Assembly (NCBI RefSeq): GCF_005116475.1
Contig: NZ_SWBO01000012.1
Span: forward strand, 37,108 to 101,107
Origin: Pedobacter cryotolerans
Lineage (GTDB): Bacteria > Bacteroidota > Bacteroidia > Sphingobacteriales > Sphingobacteriaceae
Direction: 5' to 3'
Length of the DNA: 64,000 nucleotides
Shown: positions 51,382 through 59,606 of the stretch, in pieces
Layout of the letters: every line of letters begins with the position of its first letter
Position numbering within the stretch: the first letter of the stretch is position 1
Position numbers and translations under genes: made by a program
Notes under the pieces: generated by a model
The model's database searches: none
The model's input: only the letters and a program-made list of their open reading frames with translations
What the model was told of the DNA's origin: nothing

Positions 51382-51522
51382 CGTCATATCGAACGAGCTT
51401 TTTGCGAGGAGATATCTCTTAGTTTCTTAAGTATGCCCATGTTTAATAAAGGCTTTTATGAGTGAGATTTAGCTTCGCTGAGCACTTCGTGGTTCTCGTC
51501 GCTGCGCTCTGTCGAAATGACG
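51382..51522. repeat. CGTCATTTCGA-type hairpin repeat (copy 2)
   Basis: Ends CGTCATATCGAACGAGC and TCGAAATGACG (51512-51522) are inverted. The right half, AGATTTAGCTTCGCTGAGCA and CTTCGTGGTTCTCGTCG, is the reverse complement of phrases in copy 1 at 40837-40991. It lies in the gap between the ATP-grasp and radical SAM genes. Confidence 0.75.
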
Positions 51523-51531
51523 CGATCATAA

Positions 51532-52605
51532 CTAAAACAAACTCATTTGTGCTTTAGGTACTTTAAAAAGTGTTTGGTCTAATTCAAATCTTTCATTGTT
51601 TAATCCGTTCAGTCTACAATGTAGTTTAAAGGTATTTCTAATCATTTCTGCAAAATTACCTTCGCCTCTCATGCGACTACCAAACCTGCTATCGTTAACA
51701 TTTCCATTGTGGCAATTTTGTATTTGGTGCCAAACTTTATCAAATCTATCGGGAAAGTTTTTTCTGAGCCAATCTTCAAATATCTGATTAATTACACCAT
51801 TTAATCTTACCACTGTATAACCTGCACTTTTACAACCGTTATCAGCGCTTGCTTTTAAAATGGAGGGCATTTCATAGTCATTTAACCCAGGAATCATCGG
51901 TGCTGCCATTACACCTGTTGGTAAATTCACTTTACTTAATTCTTCAATAATTTTGAGCCGTTGCTTGGCTGTTGTGGTTCTAGGTTCCAGTTTTAAACGT
52001 AATTTTTCATTTAAGCTAGTAATAGAAACATAAACCGTAACTAATTTTAGCTTTGCTAAATCTTGCAGAATATCCAGATCCCTCAAAATCAAAGCATTTT
52101 TGGTAATCATTGAAATTGGCTGTTTGTACTGCAGTGCAATTTCCAAGAGTTGTCGAGTAAGTTTAAACTTCCGCTCTGCTGGCTGATAGCAATCTGTATT
52201 GCCAGATAGTGAAATAGGAGTGGCGTCCCAACCTTTTTTAGCTAAAAACTTTTTAAAAAGTTCTGGTGCATCTTTTTTCACAATTATTTTACGTTCAAAA
52301 TCTAAACCAGCACTAAAGCCCCAGTACTCGTGAGAGTTGCGGGCATAACAATAAATACAGCCATGCTCGCAGCCTTGATAAGGATTTAAGGAATAGGCCA
52401 TGCCAACATCAGGACTATCGACTTTGTTTACTACAGATTTAGATTTTCCAATAATGAAAATTGTTTTAGAATTTGGTTCTTCCCAATCATCAATTCCTTC
52501 TGGATGTTCTTTAGCTAAAGTATTTTTTAGAAATTTATTAGCAGTGTTAAATTGAGCACCTCTGCCATTTGAATAATCATTTGCATTATCTTTAGCTAAA
52601 TCCAT
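51532..52605 (-). CDS. PA0069-family radical SAM protein
   Basis: A 357-residue radical S-adenosylmethionine enzyme related to spore photoproduct lyase. The cluster motif is CEHGCIYCYARNSHEYWG (Cys-x3-Cys-x2-Cys) near residue 78-90. GNTDCYQPAERKFKLTRQLL and the VMAAPMIPGLNDYE segment are family blocks. The conserved GRGAQFNTANKF N-terminus is also typical. Proposed links to DNA repair are unproved for this family. Confidence 0.92.
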   Translation of the reverse strand: MDLAKDNANDYSNGRGAQFNTANKFLKNTLAKEHPEGIDDWEEPNSKTIFIIGKSKSVVNKVDSPDVGMAYSLNPYQGCEHGCIYCYARNSHEYWGFSAGLDFERKIIVKKDAPELFKKFLAKKGWDATPISLSGNTDCYQPAERKFKLTRQLLEIALQYKQPISMITKNALILRDLDILQDLAKLKLVTVYVSITSLNEKLRLKLEPRTTTAKQRLKIIEELSKVNLPTGVMAAPMIPGLNDYEMPSILKASADNGCKSAGYTVVRLNGVINQIFEDWLRKNFPDRFDKVWHQIQNCHNGNVNDSRFGSRMRGEGNFAEMIRNTFKLHCRLNGLNNERFELDQTLFKVPKAQMSLF

Positions 52606-52729
52606 AGTCTAAAATTACTAAAAATATTAGTAATTTAATCCCTGTGTTTTCAACAATAAGTGGATAAAGTTAGAAAGAGTGAAGGTGGATGGTTAATGGT
52701 AAGTAATCTTAAATCTCATTACTCAAAAC

Positions 52730-53962
52730 TTACCTTTTGGCTAAAGGAATATAATCCATAGGCACCATATCGGCTACTTTTTCATAAGCCCAAATACCTT
52801 CATACAATAATGTTCTTGAATCTAAAATCCCTCCATTTTCATAAAATCGAAAAGCACCTTGGGTTAATCTGGCTAAAGAAACTTGATAATTTGAAATCTC
52901 TATGGGTCTATTAATCCACGATCCAGATTTGTCATATTCGGGAGTTTCTCTTTCTTTTGTATAAATAACGCAAAGCGCATCGGTATAATTTAGGTATTTT
53001 AAATCTTGGTTATAATAGTGTAAAAGTGTATCTACCAAAATTTTATTTCGATTAAACTTATTGATGAATTTTGGCATTTCTTTCTGCTTTCTCCAAAATA
53101 AAAGTTGCGAAGTATCAACTTTTGCAGCGTTAATTCTAATTCCAGTTTTAGCTGGCGGGGTTTTAAGAAAAGCGATGTTCTGATCAATGACGCTTTCGCT
53201 TAATCGATTAGGATTAATCACTTTCTCCATTTTATGAATGATAAAACCTTCTTCGGCCGTTGTTCCTTTGTAAAGCGATTTAAAGAAATGCTGGGGAGAT
53301 CCATAATAGGCAGTTTCTCTCATTTCTATCAGTTTTTTCTTTTTAGATGGAGATGCTTTTAACTCTTCGAAGAATGGTTTGCCAGAATAATAAATGATAT
53401 TTGTTCGGCTGTTAAATTCAAAATAATCTAACATATATTTTATCCGATAGCCCAATGCTTTATTTTCAATGATTAAAAATTCATCAGTTTTTACTGTTAA
53501 AGTACTATTGGTAATGTCATAATCAACCCGTAAAACTTGCGGATTTAATATTTTGCAGAGTTTTGAGTTTGGAGATTTTCCAATAAAATATTCCTTAAAT
53601 TGATTGATATATTTCTGACGATTAGGGTCAACACGAATGACAACTTCATTTAACATTACCGTATTTTCTTTGAGTAAAAAATTTACAGTAACCGATTTGT
53701 CTGATATGATAGTGTTTCTTGAAAATGGCAAATACCCCACCATTTGAACCAAAATATCGTAATTACCAGGTTTTAAATTAGGTAAAGAAAATTTTCCGTT
53801 AAGATCTGTTTGAGTTGCAATTTTATAGCCACTAATATAAACTGCTGCCCCAGGAAGTGTTTCTTTTTGATCTCTTATTACGCCACTGATAGAAAATGTT
53901 TGAGCAAATGTAAAAGTGCTAATCAATAAGAATAGGATAGAGATAACAAGTGACTTAAACAT
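52730..53962 (-). CDS. CarboxypepD-reg-like exported protein, paralog A
   Basis: A 410-residue exported protein with a signal peptide ending Phe-Ala-Gln near 21. Residues 22-105 form a CarboxypepD-regulatory-like beta domain (SISGVIRDQKETLPGAAVYI, LKPGNYDILVQMVGYLPF). A soluble region of unknown function follows (FEELKASPSKKKKLIEMRET, FFKSLYKGTTAEEGFIIHKM). The end, GIWAYEKVADMVPMDYI, is shared with the neighbour. No beta-barrel domain. Likely attached to or acting near the outer membrane (inference). Confidence 0.8.
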   Translation of the reverse strand: MFKSLVISILFLLISTFTFAQTFSISGVIRDQKETLPGAAVYISGYKIATQTDLNGKFSLPNLKPGNYDILVQMVGYLPFSRNTIISDKSVTVNFLLKENTVMLNEVVIRVDPNRQKYINQFKEYFIGKSPNSKLCKILNPQVLRVDYDITNSTLTVKTDEFLIIENKALGYRIKYMLDYFEFNSRTNIIYYSGKPFFEELKASPSKKKKLIEMRETAYYGSPQHFFKSLYKGTTAEEGFIIHKMEKVINPNRLSESVIDQNIAFLKTPPAKTGIRINAAKVDTSQLLFWRKQKEMPKFINKFNRNKILVDTLLHYYNQDLKYLNYTDALCVIYTKERETPEYDKSGSWINRPIEISNYQVSLARLTQGAFRFYENGGILDSRTLLYEGIWAYEKVADMVPMDYIPLAKR

Positions 53963-54030
53963 TGTTACGAATGTAATAAATCGGCTCTATAAAAATAATG
54001 AATGATAAAATATTTAACTTTTTTAACAAT

Positions 54031-55266
54031 TTATTCCTTGTTGTTGTTATTCTTTAAATAATCCATTGGTACCATATCGGCTACTTTTTCGTAAGCCCAA
54101 AAACCCTTATAAAGTAACGCCCTAGGGTCGGCAACAGCGCCGTTACCATAAAAATTAACCGAAGGATTTAGTAACTTAAGTACAGATATTTGAAAATCAT
54201 TCAAATCCATGGGTCTATTTTGTTTTAGTCCGCTAGAGTTAAATACAGAAGTCTCTTTCTCATTTTTGTAGATTACATAAAGCTCATTGTTGTATTTAAT
54301 TGTTTTTAAGTCATCATTAAATTTGCTAACCAAGGTATCAACCAAAACATCTTTTCTACTTACCACGCTAAACTCTTTTGGTTCTTTTCGTTGTTTGAGC
54401 CAATAAGATAGAGAATCGCTGCCATTAAAAGTTAACACATTCGTCAATCCGTTTTTACCAGTTGTTAATTGCTTAATTTTAGCATTAATTAGGCTATCAG
54501 CAGGTCTGTTTTTATTAGGTATTTTTGATATTTTATTGATGACAAAACCCTCTTGAGTTATAGTGTTATCATATAAAGATTTGAAAAAATGTTCTGATGA
54601 GCCATTGTAAGCAATTGCTCTGTTTTTTAGCCATTTTTTTTGCTTAGCACCGCTGCCCTTCATTTCTTCAAAATGCGGATGACCAGCATAAAAAACCATT
54701 TTTATATTATAATCATATTCAAAATACTCCAGCAAATATCTCAGTTTGTAACCAAGCGCTTTGTTTTCGATAATCAAAAAGTCTGAAGCTTTTACGGTTA
54801 ATAAACTTTGCGTTTTATCGTCATCAATAATTAAAGCATCGGTATTTAGTATTTTGCAATCTGCAGCATTTGGGGTTTTACCAATAAAAAAATCTTTAAA
54901 TAGTGCAATATAATATGCTCTATTTGGATCGGGTTTAATGACCACTTCTTTTAATAAATTAACGTTTTCTTGTAACGTTATGTTTAAGGTTACGGGTTTA
55001 TCAGAGATGATTACATTTTTAGAATAGGGTAAATAACCTATCATCTGTATTAAAATATCGTAATTGCCAGGTGATAGTTTTGGTAAAGAGAATTTGCCAT
55101 CGTTATTAGTTAATGTTGCAATTTTATAACCACTCACATAAACGGCGGCACCAGGTAAGGTTTCTTTTTTATCTCTTACTGTGCCAGTAATGGTGGATGT
55201 GCTTTGTGCATGTATAAAAGGGGGTATACAAAGAAAAAGCAATAAAATAATCAATTTTTTAGTCAT
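54031..55266 (-). CDS. CarboxypepD-reg-like exported protein, paralog B
   Basis: A 411-residue paralog of the preceding gene, 68 bases apart on the same strand. The signal peptide ends His-Ala-Gln near 21. The regulatory-like domain is nearly identical (KETLPGAAVYVSGYKIAT), and the C-terminus ends GFWAYEKVADMVPMDYL, then an Asn-rich NNNNKE tail. Divergence is greatest in the middle. Tandem duplication is clear; a shared transcript is probable. Function unknown. Confidence 0.8.
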   Translation of the reverse strand: MTKKLIILLLFLCIPPFIHAQSTSTITGTVRDKKETLPGAAVYVSGYKIATLTNNDGKFSLPKLSPGNYDILIQMIGYLPYSKNVIISDKPVTLNITLQENVNLLKEVVIKPDPNRAYYIALFKDFFIGKTPNAADCKILNTDALIIDDDKTQSLLTVKASDFLIIENKALGYKLRYLLEYFEYDYNIKMVFYAGHPHFEEMKGSGAKQKKWLKNRAIAYNGSSEHFFKSLYDNTITQEGFVINKISKIPNKNRPADSLINAKIKQLTTGKNGLTNVLTFNGSDSLSYWLKQRKEPKEFSVVSRKDVLVDTLVSKFNDDLKTIKYNNELYVIYKNEKETSVFNSSGLKQNRPMDLNDFQISVLKLLNPSVNFYGNGAVADPRALLYKGFWAYEKVADMVPMDYLKNNNNKE

Positions 55267-55341
55267 GAAGGTAAATTTAACTAAAAAATTAGTAGTTAGA
55301 ATAGCGATATCACTATTTTAATTATTCATAATTAAAACTAA

Positions 55342-56994
55342 CTAACCCAACAACTCCTTAGCATTTTGCAAAGCAGATGCTCCTGGATTTTTACCACTCA
55401 ACATTTCTGCAATGACAGCAACACGTTCATCTGCACTTAACTTTCTAATTCCCGTAGTAGTTTTATTATTTGCCTCGTTTTTATATACAAAATAATGAGA
55501 ATTGCCTTTTGCAGCAATTTGTGGTAAATGGGTAATCGATAAAATTTGCATATCGTTGCCCAAATCAGCAATCACTTCACCAACCTTTAAAGCAGTTTCG
55601 CCAGAAATACCCGTGTCAATCTCATCAAAAATAAGTGTTGGTAACGATGTATGTTTAGCCAAAAGTGATTTAATTGCCAACATTAGTCTCGATAATTCAC
55701 CTCCAGATGCAACTTTATTTACTGGTGCGGTCGCTTGTCCTGCATTCGCCGAAAACAACATTTGGGTATAATCAAGTCCATCTTTGTTTAGTTCAGTAAT
55801 TGTTTCTTGCACAAAATGTAATTTTGCATTTGGCATTCCTACTCTTTGCAAGGTTTTAGCAGTTGCTATTTCAACTACTTTGATAGACTTTTTACGATTA
55901 ACACTTAACTCTTGCGCTTGCTTTGTTAAGTATATAACCAATTGTTCAATTTCCTCTGTTAAAACTTCAATTTGTTCATCAGATGAAATTAGCTGCGCCA
56001 AACTATCTTCCAATTTTTGCTGAACTTGTAATAATTCGTTATTGTTGGCTACACGATGTTTTTGTTGCAAGGTATATAGAACATCTAACCGTTGTTGTAT
56101 AATAGATAATCGTTCTGCACTATGCAAAGTTTTGCTTTCTATTAGTGAAGTTTCATCAGCAATATCTTTAATCTCTATCATGCTCGATCTTAAACGCTCA
56201 AACAAAACATTAATTTCAGAATCAAATTTTTCAATATTTTGTAATTGTATAGTAGCTTCCTTTAAAATGCTCGTTGCAGAAATTTCATTTTCAGTAAGTA
56301 GGGAAGTAGCCATTAATAAACTTCTTTTAATACCTTCAGCATGGGTAAGTTTCTCCAATTCTTGCTCTAAATCTTCTTGTTCGCCTTCTTTTAAATTGGC
56401 TTGTTCCAATTCGTTAAACAAGAATTGCTCGTAGTCTTGCTTGGCTCGAGCTTCATCGGCTTTGCTAATTAATGTTTTTAATAACGATTGATCTTGCTTT
56501 AATTTTTTAAATCCTCCTCTATAAGTTGCCAAAAGCGATTCGTGATTTGCTAATGAATCTATAATTAACAATTGAAATTCAGGATTGTTAATTTCTTGCG
56601 TTGCATGTTGGGAGTGAATGTCGATTAACTTTTCGCCAACTTGCTTTAATATCGAAAGATTTACAGGGGTATCATTTATAAAAGCTCTTGATTTGCCATC
56701 GGCAGAAATTTCTCTACGCAGTAAAGTCTCAGCTTGAAAATCTAAATCGTTGGTTTCGAATAGGGGTTTTAGTTGTTCATCCGCCAGTAAAAAACTGCCT
56801 TCAATAACACACTTTTTATCTTGGTTAAAAAAATACTTACTCTCCGCCCGTTGACCTAAAATTAAAGATAGTGCTCCTAAAATGATAGATTTACCAGCAC
56901 CAGTTTCTCCGGTGATGATATTTAAACCCTGATCAAACTCAATTTCTAGGTTGTCAATTAAAGCGTAATTACGTATAGAAAGTTTCTGTAGCAT
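55342..56994 (-). CDS. recN: DNA repair protein RecN
   Basis: A 550-residue SMC-like ATPase acting in double-strand-break repair. The start MLQKLSIRNYALIDNLEIEF is the conserved N-terminus and sits at ATG 56994; an ATG seven codons upstream (57015) is less likely. Walker A is GETGAGKSI near 31-39. The middle (about 150-370) is coiled coil. The ABC signature is VASGGELSRLMLAIK, and Walker B is TLIFDEIDTGISG. It is preceded by the M56 gene terminator. Not part of the porD-bamD cluster, from which the BlaI/M56 pair separates it. Confidence 0.95.
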   Translation of the reverse strand: MLQKLSIRNYALIDNLEIEFDQGLNIITGETGAGKSIILGALSLILGQRAESKYFFNQDKKCVIEGSFLLADEQLKPLFETNDLDFQAETLLRREISADGKSRAFINDTPVNLSILKQVGEKLIDIHSQHATQEINNPEFQLLIIDSLANHESLLATYRGGFKKLKQDQSLLKTLISKADEARAKQDYEQFLFNELEQANLKEGEQEDLEQELEKLTHAEGIKRSLLMATSLLTENEISATSILKEATIQLQNIEKFDSEINVLFERLRSSMIEIKDIADETSLIESKTLHSAERLSIIQQRLDVLYTLQQKHRVANNNELLQVQQKLEDSLAQLISSDEQIEVLTEEIEQLVIYLTKQAQELSVNRKKSIKVVEIATAKTLQRVGMPNAKLHFVQETITELNKDGLDYTQMLFSANAGQATAPVNKVASGGELSRLMLAIKSLLAKHTSLPTLIFDEIDTGISGETALKVGEVIADLGNDMQILSITHLPQIAAKGNSHYFVYKNEANNKTTTGIRKLSADERVAVIAEMLSGKNPGASALQNAKELLG

Positions 56995-57051
56995 ATCTAC
57001 CGCTAAAATAAACATTAAACACCTAAGGTTTTAAAGGTTTTTTAAACAAAA

Positions 57052-57076
57052 AAGGACAAGAATTAATCCTGCCCTT
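57052..57076 (-). terminator. intrinsic terminator after the M56 gene
   Basis: On the minus strand AAGGGCAGGA pairs with TCTTGTCCTT (ten pairs, two of them G-T) around a five-base loop, followed by TTTTG. It lies about 26 bases past the M56 stop. Confidence 0.7.
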
Positions 57077-57102
57077 CGCACTGTTTCATTTGTTTGGTTT
57101 AT

Positions 57103-59052
57103 TTAATTCTCTGTTGGCTTAACTTTTAAATCCTTGGTCTTTTCTAAATTAATAATTTTAAGAGGAACTGCATCGAAATCAATCTTGTTTAGTTTTTCAG
57201 TACTTAAAGACTCAATTGCCGAAAATCTTTCAACGTCTTTTAAATTTAATTTTGTAAGGTTAGCCAAGTTTCCTGTTAATGGTAAAAAGTTTTTATGGAT
57301 TTCAGTATTACCATCAAATAACAAGAATGCTTTATCTGTATTAATCCCTTTTTTCTTTTTCAATTTGTCTAAATCTTCCTCATATTTCTTTCTTAACTCT
57401 TTATATTCTGGCGATTCTTGAAGTTTCTTTAATTCATCCATTTTTTGCTTCCATTCAGGAGAATTAAATTTCTTTTGCATCTCTAGCGCATTTTCTTGAA
57501 CCTTAGCTATACGCTCTTTCCACTCTTTGGATTCAAATTTCTTTGCCATAGCTAAACTTTGTTGTTGAATTTTGGCCATGCTCTCTTTCCATTCTTTAGA
57601 TTGAAATTTTTTGGCAATAGCTAAACTTTGCTCCTCAACTTTAGCCATACGCTCCTTCCATTCTTTAGAGTTAAATTTTTTTTCCATCTCTTTAGCATCA
57701 AATTCAATCTTAGCCATTTTATCTTTCCATTCTGTTGAGTTTACTCTTTTCTCTATTTCTTTGGCGTTCAATCCAATTTTAGTCATTTCGTCTTGCCATT
57801 CTTTAGAATTAAAAAATTTGGATGTAGAGTCGCCAACAAAAATCTGTCTTTGTACAGTTTTTCTTAAACTATCAGGCATATCTTTTATCGAATTGTACGT
57901 TTTTACATTCCCGTTGTCATCTGTTATAATTATTCGTGCTTTACGTTTTACTTTTACAGTATCAGTATCTGAATTTACAATTAAGTGTGTATTCATCGCT
58001 TTGTCTTCAATACTTGATGTTTTTAAACTGAGTGCTAAAGCTTTTTTAGCCTCTTGTCTTTTAGATGGATTTATCCAAGCTATTGATGCAACTGTTGCGA
58101 TAGCCAATGTTAGGATAAGAAATTGCTGTTTAACATTAATGTAATTAGTTTTCATTTGTGTGATTCTTTTAATACGTTGATATAAGTGTTGATTTTTTCC
58201 TGTAGCTGCTAATGATAACGCTGGTGTTCGTTTATCTTTTAATAACTCTAATTTTAGCAGAGCATGGGCATAGGTTAATGGTGTTCCCGTAGCTTTTATC
58301 ACCAAGTCATCACAAGCATGTTCCCTTTCAATGTGAATAATTTTAGTGGTAAGCCATACAAATGGATTAAAGAAAAGTATAGTTTCTATTAATGTTTTAA
58401 CAAGGTTGATGAGATAGTCATTTCTTCTAATATGCGATAGTTCATGAATTAAAATTGCCTCAACTTGTTTGGTGTCTAACTGCGTTGCCAATGAAATTGG
58501 AAACAAAACAACAGGTTTAAAAAAGCCAATAACCAAAGGCACATTAACTCTTTCTGATAGATAAAACTTAACCTTTTTTGCTATTTTTAATTGAAAAATC
58601 GTCATGTCAAAAACAATTCTCCAGCTTTCTGGGATATTCAGTTTACTAGCTTTTTTAAGTTTCTTAAGTTTAAAATATCCAGATAGGAGCACAATTAGCT
58701 GAAAAATAATACCCACAATATAAACCGAAACAACCACAGGGAAGTAAGCTTCGGTTTTTAGATTAATTGTATCATTAAATAGCACCAAGTCTTTTAAATC
58801 ATTCGAGCTCATGCTAATTGATTCTAAATTTCTATTTGTAGAAGTCTCAAATAAAGTGAATAGGGTATAGCAAAATATGCTAAAAATTATAAAAAGTGAC
58901 CCAAATGCTAGGTTGTGTTTTATTTTAGATGTCATTCTAGGCCATATCAGAAAGGCGGCAAAAAGAATGGCATAAATAATAGCACCTTGCCATAATGAAT
59001 GTATAATGCTCCATCCAATTGCCTTTACCATGTTGTTTAAAAAAGCTTCCAT
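57103..59052 (-). CDS. M56-family (BlaR1/MecR1-like) membrane metallopeptidase with C-terminal 23-residue repeats
   Basis: A 649-residue protein. Membrane helices lie at about 10-35, 45-65, 95-120 and 300-320. The cytoplasmic zinc site HELSH is at residues 203-207, with downstream acidic EREHACDD. This is the M56 sensor-protease core that cleaves BlaI/MecI-type repressors. Instead of a beta-lactam-binding domain, the periplasmic C-terminus has five 23-residue repeats and a degenerate sixth (414-550; consensus FNSKEWKERMAKVEEQSLA then AKK). A helical Lys-rich stretch and a short unrelated tail follow. It is 69 bases downstream of blaI, co-transcribed. The signal it senses is unknown. Confidence 0.88.
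   Translation of the reverse strand: MEAFLNNMVKAIGWSIIHSLWQGAIIYAILFAAFLIWPRMTSKIKHNLAFGSLFIIFSIFCYTLFTLFETSTNRNLESISMSSNDLKDLVLFNDTINLKTEAYFPVVVSVYIVGIIFQLIVLLSGYFKLKKLKKASKLNIPESWRIVFDMTIFQLKIAKKVKFYLSERVNVPLVIGFFKPVVLFPISLATQLDTKQVEAILIHELSHIRRNDYLINLVKTLIETILFFNPFVWLTTKIIHIEREHACDDLVIKATGTPLTYAHALLKLELLKDKRTPALSLAATGKNQHLYQRIKRITQMKTNYINVKQQFLILTLAIATVASIAWINPSKRQEAKKALALSLKTSSIEDKAMNTHLIVNSDTDTVKVKRKARIIITDDNGNVKTYNSIKDMPDSLRKTVQRQIFVGDSTSKFFNSKEWQDEMTKIGLNAKEIEKRVNSTEWKDKMAKIEFDAKEMEKKFNSKEWKERMAKVEEQSLAIAKKFQSKEWKESMAKIQQQSLAMAKKFESKEWKERIAKVQENALEMQKKFNSPEWKQKMDELKKLQESPEYKELRKKYEEDLDKLKKKKGINTDKAFLLFDGNTEIHKNFLPLTGNLANLTKLNLKDVERFSAIESLSTEKLNKIDFDAVPLKIINLEKTKDLKVKPTEN
57468..57813 (-). 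repeat. 69-bp tandem coding repeats inside the M56 gene
   Basis: Five repeats of 69 bases (23 codons) with starts near 57813, 57744, 57675, 57606 and 57537, then a partial sixth near 57468. The invariant core is Ser-x-Glu-Trp-Lys. Copies 3 to 5 are the most alike, suggesting recent expansion by unequal crossing-over or slippage. Confidence 0.85.
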
Positions 59053-59121
59053 AATTTTTTTATTGAATTGATTTTTGTTACCGACTAAACCTTCTATCTT
59101 TTAGTCCTTATCCCTCAACTT

Positions 59122-59499
59122 CTATTTGCCTTCTACCTTTTTTAAGTATTCCTTTATCAAATCTATTTCTTCCTTACTCGCAGATTTGTTTCCTAAAGCT
59201 TGCATAACCAATCTCGCTGCTGAGCCATTAAAAACATTATCAATCATTTTATTTACCAACTGCTGCTGTGTTTTTTCCTGATTAATTAATGATCTGTAAA
59301 TGTGTGTTTTTGAACTAGTATCCCTATCTACTAATCCTTTCTCAAGCATAATTTGCATCAATTTTAAAGTTGTTGTATAACCAGCATCTTTTTTATTTAG
59401 GGCTTCATGTACTTCACGTACAGTACAATTTCCGGTTTTCCAAAGCACCTGTAAAATCTCTAATTCACCCTCTGTCGGTTTGATATTTGTATGATCCAT
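59122..59499 (-). CDS. BlaI/MecI-family transcriptional repressor
   Basis: A 125-residue winged-helix repressor. PTEGELEILQVLWKTGNCTV is the N-terminal helix-turn-helix region, and VNKMIDNVFNGSAARLVMQA is the C-terminal dimerisation helix region with the protease-sensitive segment. The start is ATG 59499; the longer reading from a TTG at 59550 would translate the two operator palindromes. It precedes the M56 protease gene on the same strand, the standard sensor-repressor arrangement. Targets beyond its own promoter are unknown. Confidence 0.9.
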   Translation of the reverse strand: MDHTNIKPTEGELEILQVLWKTGNCTVREVHEALNKKDAGYTTTLKLMQIMLEKGLVDRDTSSKTHIYRSLINQEKTQQQLVNKMIDNVFNGSAARLVMQALGNKSASKEEIDLIKEYLKKVEGK

Positions 59500-59507
59500 A
59501 ATATTAC

Positions 59508-59555
59508 TACGAATTATTTCGTATTCAAATGTACGAATGTATTCGTACAATCAAA
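59508..59555 (-). promoter_or_regulatory. blaI promoter with two palindromic operators
   Basis: On the minus strand, TTTG (complement of 59552-59555), 18 bases, then TACATTTG (complement of 59526-59533) is a full Bacteroidota promoter. Operator 2, GTACGAA-TGTA-TTCGTAC (59531-59548), fills the spacer. Operator 1, TACGAA-TTAT-TTCGTA (59508-59523), covers the expected transcription start near 59519. Their centres are 24 bases apart. Both share the half-site TACGAA. Confidence 0.85.
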
Positions 59556-59606
59556 ACATTTTAACAAAATTTTAACAAAAATTTTTAAATTGGGTATTGG
59601 GAGCGA

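Noticed and set aside
57468..57813. CRISPR array
   Set aside because: Repeats are 69 bases, directly adjoining with no spacers, in frame inside a protein gene.
57611..58144. A 177-codon frame on the plus strand as a gene
   Set aside because: It is antisense to the M56 gene, and its apparent repeats are just the complement of the 69-bp coding repeats.
59500..59550. N-terminal extension of the BlaI repressor
   Set aside because: It would start at TTG and translate both operators and the -7 box; family proteins start at the equivalent of 59499.
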